This document shows, piece by piece, positions 57,500-64,000 of a stretch of 64,000 nucleotides of DNA. The first letter of the stretch is position 1. Each line of letters starts with the position of its first letter. This stretch comes from Rhipicephalus microplus (Eukaryota; Arthropoda; Arachnida; Ixodida; Ixodidae), in the NCBI RefSeq assembly GCF_043290135.1, contig NC_134710.1:200111692-200175691 (forward strand), written 5' to 3'. The notes beneath the pieces are model-generated. The model saw nothing but the letters and a program-made list of their open reading frames with translations, had not been told where the DNA came from and did no database searches. The position numbers and the translations under genes are program-made.

Positions 57500-58462
57500 A
57501 ATGTCACGAGGTGGACGTGAATTATGTCGTACATTACTTCCAATTCATGATTATCATGTTTCAACGTGCCATTTACCTTCGTCGTCTATTCACGTCACGT
57601 CATACCAAATTTCGTATAAGTGGAGCTATCGAAATGGCCACGAGTACGCTCTGGGGGTAGCTTGTAGTCATGTTTTACATGACACGCATGTCATGGTTAT
57701 CATGTTTGGACGTGTCATTTACCCTCGTCGTCCGTTCGCGTCACGTAATACAAGATTTGGTATATGAGAAGCTAGCGAAACCACCGCGAGCGAATCATCA
57801 GCGTGAAATGTATTCATGTTTTTACATGACACGCATCTCACGATTATCATGTTTGCATATGTGATATACTTTCGCCATTCATTTACGTCCAGCAATACGA
57901 GATATGGTACATATGAAGCTAGCGAAACGGCCACGAGCGCATCATGAGCGTGGCATGTAGTCATATTTTTACATGACACGCATCTCATGATTGTCATGTT
58001 TGCACTGGTTATTTACCTTCACCATTCATTCATGTACTGTAATACGAGATTTGGTATATGTGATGCTATCGAAACAACCGCGTGGGCAGCATGAGCGTGG
58101 CATGTGGTCATGATTTCCATGACATGCATGTCCCAATTTCAACGTTAAGGTCTATCACTGATGTGTGCCATGCAGTCGTGTAATACCGCCTCATTTTTGC
58201 AATACATCATGGGAGCGAAACCACCGCATGAGGAGCAAGACCATGAAGTGTAGATAATACATTCAGACATAATTGTTATGATTTTCTTGTCATGTCTAGC
58301 CACTTATGCTCGCCATACAGTCATGTTATGTCATACAAATTTCGGCATTGATGCAATTATCAAAACGGCCAGGGGAGCTAAAAGTCGTAGGCGGCTAGAT
58401 AGATAGATAGACAAATATGCTCAAGGTCGCTGAAGTTCGCTAAATGCTTCACATTTAAAATA
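57500..58462 (+). repeat. Tandem-core/GATA element, copy B (about four core units)
   Basis: It has the same tail, (GATA)n slot and terminal CTCAAGGTCGCTGAAGTTCG as copy A at 13560-14180, but an expanded core. Short 5' similarity to copy A can be seen before the first unit (CACGAGGTGGACGTGAATTATG against CACAAGTGGAGTTCATGACG). Confidence 0.77.
57546..58131 (+). repeat. 147-bp tandem array, four units
   Basis: Units start at 57546, 57692, 57839 and 57986, with the next boundary at 58132, so spacing is 146-147 bp. Each begins with CATGATTATCATGTTT-like sequence and contains CGTCACGTAATAC, GATTTGGTATAT, GCTAGCGAAAC and TTTTACATGACACGCAT phrases. Divergence among units is moderate. It is not CRISPR-like: the units are contiguous, with no unique spacers. 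Confidence 0.9.
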
Positions 58463-58477
58463 ATCCAGAAGAAGACT

Positions 58478-58555
58478 CCGGCGTGCGGAATCCAAGGTCT
58501 CACCTCTCGTTCGTGAGCGCGAGGCGTTAGCCAATCGACCACCAAAACGCATCTT
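58478..58555 (-). repeat. tRNA-like sequence (third type)
   Basis: Minus strand TGGTCGATTGGCTAACGCC fits an A box, and GTGAGACCTTGGATTCC loosely fits a B box with a long variable part between. It is probably a SINE head or a tRNA pseudogene. No complete cloverleaf can be drawn. Confidence 0.4.
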
Positions 58556-58689
58556 CTTCGACTTAAAACGGCAAGCTATTTACATCTACTACGGATGAAA
58601 TAGCGTGTTTTCAGCATTACCAGTGAGATGGCGCCATGAGCATGCTCTGCGTAAAGGTTGCTCCCAGCTCGTCGCGATTCGCCAATGTG

Positions 58690-59400
58690 CGCTCATCTCC
58701 AACGCGTGCTTAGCTGTGCGGTATGAAGGGCCCCTATGCACGCACTTTTCCTGTGGTGGGGGAAACTCACGTGCCTTCGGCTTTTACCGGAACAATTGCG
58801 TTTAGTTTCCGGGTGCACAAAAATCACTTTGCTCGCTGGACAAGCCCCGTTTGTGAAACAAGCGCGCTTTTAGATAGATATGTGGGGTTTAACGTCCCAA
58901 AACCACTATATGATCACGAGAGACGCCGTAGTGGAGGGCTCCGGAAATTTCGACCACCTGGGGTTCTTTAACGTGCACCCAAATCTGAGCACACGGGCCT
59001 TCAACATTTCCGCCTCCATCGGAAATGCAGCCGCCGCAGCAAGCGCGCTTTTCAATCACAATGAAGTAACAACTGGAACAGTTGTTAGGTCGCACTCATA
59101 TCTGTGTCTGTGATTAGGTTTCGTTCGCTTTTTTTAAAATAGCAGATGAGTGTTGAGCTGTAAACGTTGTTAGTTCGCTCTCGTTCTGAGTGTGTTGCTT
59201 TTGTGCGTTAATTGTGCGTGAGCAGCACGCTGCACGTTCTAATCATCTTGCCGTTCTCAGCGTTACATTTCAAGTTTTCGCTATCGCATTCATTGCCTCG
59301 GCCTTGCGGAGAAACTGTGACTTTTTCAAGAAAGATAATAAAAGGGAAGGATATTGTTCAACATTTCATCTCTGGTTGTAAACAGAGTCATTTAATACTG
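58690..59400 (+). repeat. Unclassified ORF-bearing repeat, copy 2 (with SINE inserted)
   Basis: This aligns with the reverse strand of 56730-57130. The alignment continues across the SINE: CAAGCGCGCTTTT before it, then CAATCACAATGAAGTAACAA after it, matches uninterrupted ACACGCTTTTCAGACACAGC-GAAGTAACAAC in copy 1. A frame near 59215-59380 gives VREQHAARSNHLAVLSVTFQ, which matches copy 1. An extra stretch near 59110-59190 is absent from copy 1. Confidence 0.65.
58872..59039 (-). mobile_element. Truncated tick SINE inside the unclassified repeat
   Basis: Minus-sense SINE from the 3' end (GATATGTGGGGTTTAACGTC) to CCATCGGAAATGCAGCCGCC. The tRNA-like head is missing. A perfect 13-base duplication, CAAGCGCGCTTTT, lies at 58859-58871 and 59040-59052. 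Confidence 0.95.
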
Positions 59401-60467
59401 ACTGCACTAATATCAAGTGCAAGGTAACCGCAGCAATTACTACTACAATATCAAGGCGTGCGTAAACTGATTGGTACGTTAAAGTGTCCACAATAAAATG
59501 CGCTTTTCATATAATATGCAGTGTTCGGTACAGGAATGATGGCTTGAACTATTTATTTTATATTTATGTAAGTTTATGGCCCTGCGTGTTGTTGCTACGA
59601 CAAAACAAGTGGACACACTGAACGAATGTGTGCAATGGCGACTGTTCGTTTACCTAAATTGGGGATTTTTATGTGGCCCCGGAAACATTTATAACTTCTA
59701 ACATAATGGCTTTACTACTCTACATTGTTGCCTCACTGACTAGCTGTCACAAAAAGTTTTCAAATCGAAGTGGAGTTACTGGACGAGCACAGCGCTTTTT
59801 TTTTGTTGCATCACCAAGAACCCGCTCGAAGCTACATAGAAAAAGATGTGGTGATTGCGAGAAAGCTAAGCGCGGCCCGAGAGTTACGTCGCTGCACGTT
59901 TTGACCTTGAACATTCTTGGTTGTTTTTTCGTTGATCGAATTGGTAGCTTCGTTCGACATGGTGTCGATGCATGGTGGCATGCCGCTGGGAGTCACAGTA
60001 TCTTTATGACGTGGCACGTATCCTTTGAGTTGGTCCGTGGCTATGCCAATAAATGTTACGTCTATATGCTGCGCCGTCAATTGTTGCATGGCTAAAGAGA
60101 GGGCGGGTGGTTTTGTCTGCTTTTGACACAAGATTATACACTTTATGCTTAATGGAGTGCAATAACATTTCACCGAGATGTTCAGAAGTGCCTTGACAGC
60201 AAAGAGGCGACTCTTTTTATGTCAGCATGGTGTTAAACAGCCTGCTTAAGAATTGGGACTCATGGCTGAATTTGAGAATCGGAACACAGGCTGTAGAGAA
60301 GAAGTTTCAATGAAAGAAATAAGTGCGTCTCAACTTTTGCGTTTGTTTTCTACGTTGCTTCCTATCATATCCTCAGACTGTCTTAAAATGGCAGAGAATT
60401 GATGGCGTTACCTTAACTACTCAAGATAACGTTGCATTGATGTCAGCACTCATGCATATATAGGTTC
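59401..60467. other. Unassigned stretch
   Basis: No family recognised. A 140-codon frame at 59673-60095 (+) starts with GTG and has no motif, so I do not call a gene. Confidence 0.45.
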
Positions 60468-60554
60468 TACCGGATATCCGTTCCGCTTTCTTTGATATTT
60501 TTGCAGTCTGCAGGACTGCAAAAATATCAAACAAAGCGGAACGGATATCCGGTA
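60468..60554. repeat. Near-perfect hairpin, 41-bp arms, 5-base loop
   Basis: The arms start TACCGGATATCCGTTCCGC and meet at TTTTTGCAGTC-TGCAG-GACTGCAAAAA. I count a single mismatch in 41 pairs. Size and shape would suit a pre-miRNA-like or siRNA-producing foldback, or a tiny inverted-repeat element. No target duplication is seen. Confidence 0.93.
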
Positions 60555-61550
60555 AGTAATCCTCCAAGTAAGCCTCAAGTAAGCCTCTAAGAAAAACAAA
60601 TGCACACACTGACCAATACCTACTGCCAGATCTAACGGGACTATATAAGCGTGAAAATTGCAGCGGTTAACTTATGTATCTCTGAACGTCACAGTAAGCA
60701 GTTGAAATTTAACAAGAGACGCTAAGGTGGACTGAATGCAAATTATTCTTCTTTTAGGTGTCCCTTCGTGTACTTGGTGGTCCCAGGAGCACACTGATGC
60801 AAATGTATATGCATTGAGGGAACCTACACAGATACAACTACGAATGTTCTATTGGCTTCTTGCGCCAGTATGGTGGCGCCGTCGGTTGGCTTGCCACTCG
60901 ACTAGTGCGGAGAAAGCCGTTGCACCCGCTTTCTCCGCATAGGATTCCATGAAACCCCTTCCCCCTCCCCCAATTAGATCCCATGCATTATGCATAAAAT
61001 ATGCGTTGCCATGTGAAAAATAAACGAGCGCCATCTCTCCAACCTCTTTCACACCAACAACAACACTTTTCTCGCTTCCACCGCTCTGGCACGCTCCAAG
61101 CGAACCCCTCTTTCCATTCTTTTTTATTGCTTTCGGTAACCGTGGGAGCGCGCTCTCTTCAGTAGAACGCACCCAACAAGACTGGCTGGACGCGTCTCTT
61201 TCGTCACGGTTCCATCTTCCTTTGACATTGCAACGTTCAAATTGTGTAAAGGTCGTGGCCACACGTCGGACGATGATCCCTGATTTCGCTCAGCTGTCAT
61301 CGCATCCACGACAATGCTCCAGATGCTTCAGATGTGCACTAATGTTCGTTGGTTGCTGTGCAAGATGGCCTCCTACAAGACCACGTTTTTCCCTGACAGT
61401 CAGCTGTGTGTGCAGCTCTCGGCGTCGCGGCAGTTTGTTGACGCGATGAGAAAAACAGGTGCTACATTACATCATGGGTACCACTGGTACGACGAAAAGA
61501 TTTATGATGTTACTTTACGCACACGATTGTACTACAGTTGAAACGCGACG
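60555..61550. other. Unassigned stretch with a small open frame
   Basis: An ATG-started frame at 61314-61541 (+) of 75 codons has no recognised motif (for example TTFFPDSQLCVQLSASRQF). A minus-strand frame of 137 codons at 60849-61262 overlaps the region upstream. C-rich CCTTCCCCCTCCCCC lies at 60957-60971. I cannot support a gene here. Confidence 0.4.
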
Positions 61551-61562
61551 CTTGCCCTTGTG

Positions 61563-61868
61563 TTTTAACAAGGTGCTTGATTGGGCTGGTTGGTGCTGCA
61601 TGGTAGACGAAGAAAGGGCTTAACAGCGCAAACGATATGAGGGGATAGAAGAGACGAGAACAGAGCGCTGAACAAACAACCACAGTTTATTGCAATCCAA
61701 CTGCAATATACAGGAAAACACAATCTGCGCATAACTACGCAACATCAGCAAAATCGGACATACATGTGCCGAACGGCCTACCTTATCAAGAGCCAGTCAT
61801 ATCAGGGGACCCTAGATAACGAAAATCCCCTCATGTCGTTTGCGCTGTTAAACACGTTCTTCGTCTAC
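61563..61868 (-). mobile_element. TSD-flanked element with 42-bp internal inverted repeats
   Basis: A 12-base duplication, CTTGCCCTTGTG, lies at 61551-61562 and 61869-61880. Inside, TAGACGAAGAAAGGGCTTAA... (61604-61645) and ...TTAAACACGTTCTTCGTCTA (61826-61867) are reverse complements over 42 bases with few mismatches. In minus sense the element starts at the inverted repeat, has GCAATAAACTGTGG in the middle and ends CCTTGTTAAAA. The long duplication points to a retroposed insertion rather than cut-and-paste. Confidence 0.75.
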
Positions 61869-61880
61869 CTTGCCCTTGTG

Positions 61881-63171
61881 CGTCTACTTGAAACCATTGT
61901 GCGGTAACCAGTGTGTTGCTATCGTTGTTGCGTTGATTAATAGTGAACTGCTGTTGGAGTTCTGTTTTTACAAAGTTGATTGAGGCTGTAAGCCGCCCTT
62001 CAAATTTTTTGCTAGTCCACTAACATTACTCCTAGAATAGCATGTATTGTGGATTTTCACGTAACAGAGGAGAATCCATCATACTACACGCGTGCCTATT
62101 TCCCATTGAGTAATGCCACGCTTGCGAACTTTCTGTATAAACCTCAGTTTTCCGTGCCCAATTTAAAATGCATTTGATAGAGAATTGCGGTTTTAATGGT
62201 GTTAATTATTATATTTCCCTAAATACGTAATTGTAGTGCAGTTTGAAGTTGCTCATAACTTTTTTGTGGTCAGTGAAATACAAAAAAAAGAACTCTGAAT
62301 TTGTCTTGGTCATTTGTTCAGCGGCTTTCACACATTAATATACACCTGTGTGACGCCTGGCTGCTGCAAGGCTAATCAGCGTTTCGCTAGTTGTTTTTAA
62401 TTGTAATTAGCTGGACGAAAATTGAAAGTGCTTGAGAATTTGAAGTTAGAAAAGTATGTTTTTGTGAGGTTCCTCAGAATGCATAAATCAATTATCTACA
62501 TTGTGGTTGTTCTGTTCAGAATGTTTAATTAAACAAGAAGTCCTTTCTACGTTGCAACAGCTTTCGTTTCGTTTGTGTTAGCTGGTCACGCAAACAAATT
62601 CAATGCGTGCACGTTAGAAACGCATTCATTATACCACGCTCACACGTAACATTTAAAGAAGTAAAATAGAACAATCGACATAACGGATATCATGGCTGTC
62701 TATTGGAGCAGCATTGGCAGTGAAAACATCAAAGGAGAATGTAAACTGAAATAAAAAACCGTTAGTAGCGACCACATTAGGTTGTTAGTAGCGTGCACAT
62801 CCGCTTATCGCCACCGTTCGCCATTGGCAGCGCCACTGGTACCATTCCAAGCAGCAGCGCACGCAGCGAATTCATCATAAAATCAAATTTCTTCGGCACC
62901 ATAAATGACACAAATAAGGTGCCACCATTTTTTTTCCGGTATCACACCTTGTTTAATAAGGTAGCACACCTTATTACATTTTATTACCAGCGGTGCACAT
63001 CATAATTTAACTGAGTGAAAATTCTCAGATGATATTGTAGCGCTGACTTTAGTTTTTCAACAAAGTTACAGCAGTCATTGAGTGTGAAATGCCATTTGCT
63101 TCCTTGAACGACTGTGTTCTTGTGCTTCGTTTAACAAGGATTCTTTGATTGGTTGACAGGTAGAGGTAAAT
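61881..63171. other. Unassigned AT-rich stretch
   Basis: No gene or repeat recognised. Confidence 0.5.
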
Positions 63172-63393
63172 GTTCTAAAAACTACCATATGATTATAAGA
63201 GACGCCATAGTCGAAGGCTCCGGAAATTTTGACCACCTAGGGTTCTTTATTGTGTGGCTCTTAAAATCTGAGCACATGGGCCTAACACATTTTCCCTCCA
63301 TCAAAAATGCAGCCGTCACAGCCGGGATTCAATCCCGCGATCTGCGGGGTCAGCAGCCCAGTATCTTAGCAACTAGACCACCACGATGGGGCA
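63172..63393 (-). mobile_element. Full-length, diverged tick SINE
   Basis: In minus sense it has the head (plus-side CTAGACCACCACGATGGGGC), a B-box region (plus-side GGGATTCAATCCCGC) and a body with many changes (ATTGTGTGGCTCTTAAAATC where others have ACGTGCACCCAAATC). The TCAA tail is not seen, and no clear target duplication was found. Confidence 0.83.
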
Positions 63394-64000
63394 ATAAGTA
63401 ATCTTTCAAAGGCATTAAACCTACAGCAATATTGAATAGGTCGGGTACCATTGATTGCAATATGAAAAGCGTGCATACTTTTGCACCATGTGGCACAATC
63501 AAATTCACTCTCGTGAAGGAAGCGTTTTGTTACTCCGCGCTTCTGTTGAAGTAAAGCAATGAATTATGAGAGCTAGTATTTGGTTTTTGTCAGTAAAGTC
63601 TTCCTGTACTGATACAGATGGTACCAAAGTGGTATTAGTGTTTCAATTGAACCCGAGTGATGGTTGATTCGATCATGTATTGGCATACCCGTCACGCTTC
63701 CATCTTAGCTATAAGGTTGAGATGCGATGCAGGTGTATCTGCTTGATTTTACTGCATGTTACTATGTTACGTTGTATGGGGAGAAAGTGAAAGATGTGAG
63801 GAACGAAGGAATTTCGTGCCCAGTTTTTTATTAAGAAATTCAATTAGGACTGCAACCAGTCTAGTAGAGTTCACAGTCCTCTTGACAAACTCTTGTAATT
63901 TTTAATTACCTTATGCAGAGTTACAATACTTACTTGACTGATTTTAATCAATAATATCTCAATCTAACTCTTCATTTGCAACGTTTTAAAGCCCAGTAAT
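63394..64000. other. Unassigned AT-rich stretch to window end
   Basis: No gene or repeat recognised. Confidence 0.5.

Noticed and set aside
57546..58131. Regular repeats that might suggest a CRISPR array
   Set aside because: Units of 147 bp are contiguous and wholly similar, with no unique spacers, and the context is eukaryotic.
58723..58971. Open frame ending in DHERRRSGGLRKFRPPGVL
   Set aside because: Its second half is SINE sequence (also seen at 9890 and 63153). The first half belongs to the unclassified repeat.
59673..60095. 140-codon plus-strand frame
   Set aside because: No ATG start, no motif, no composition change from the flanks; not reported as a gene.

Overview
This window is non-coding-dominated eukaryotic DNA, best read as a hard-tick (metastriate ixodid) genome. 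The main evidence is a tRNA-derived SINE present in at least ten full or truncated copies. Its head, with Pol III A and B boxes, and its body ending in a TCAA tail match my memory of the tick SINE called Ruka. The LINE clades (I/LOA-like, RTE, CR1), the Ty3/gypsy element, long TATC/GATA and poly-C/G tracts, and the near absence of host exons also fit a large tick genome. No operon, CRISPR array, rRNA or functional tRNA gene is seen.

Layout, left to right. 1-4420: a decayed I/LOA-like LINE (+) with ORF1 zinc knuckle, endonuclease, reverse transcriptase and RNase H. 4450-9256: mostly unrecognised AT-rich DNA. 9257-10850: an RTE-clade LINE (-) split by a short SINE fragment. 11580-12320: a GC-rich island. 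12822-12980: a long near-perfect palindrome. 13560-14180: a repeat ending in (GATA)n. 16863-19381: an LTR pair (TGTGGGGT...ACCCCACA) around 1.1 kb of non-coding DNA, set inside a (TATC)n array. 19916-20671: a SINE and a LINE 3' end, each with its target-site duplication (TSD). 21199-26568: a complete but dead Ty3/gypsy provirus (-), bounded by short LTRs and a 4-bp TSD. 26925-30381: a CR1 element (-) with a degenerate 2A-like motif. 31225-31837: a non-autonomous element with inverted termini and a small Arg/Glu-rich ORF. 33897-38480: two more CR1-type remnants. 39400-39660: another LINE scrap. 41173-41776: a possible solo LTR. 43005-47431: a second I/LOA-like LINE (-), 5'-truncated and carrying a nested SINE. 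47489-50480: SINE pieces and an inverted repeat. 52850-53640: a GC-rich repeat island with an Arg-rich ORF. 54212-54925: the only convincing candidate for a host coding exon. 55940-59400: copies of an unclassified ORF-bearing repeat, a 147-bp tandem array and two SINEs. 60468-60554: a 41-bp-arm hairpin. 61563-61868: a TSD-flanked element with 42-bp internal inverted repeats. 63172-63393: a last SINE.

The sequences do not form a pathway; they are a record of nested insertions. The autonomous elements seen here are all inactivated by stops, frameshifts or lost catalytic residues. The short elements (SINE, LTR pair without genes, tandem-array element) depend on enzymes supplied in trans. Which LINE mobilises the SINE cannot be settled from this window. 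The observations most likely to be new are the gene-less LTR pair inside a microsatellite, the 147-bp-unit element ending in (GATA)n, the unclassified repeat family ending in a shared ND...GGK..PRVS peptide, and the hairpins at 12.9 kb and 60.5 kb. All family names come from motif recognition only; no database search was possible.
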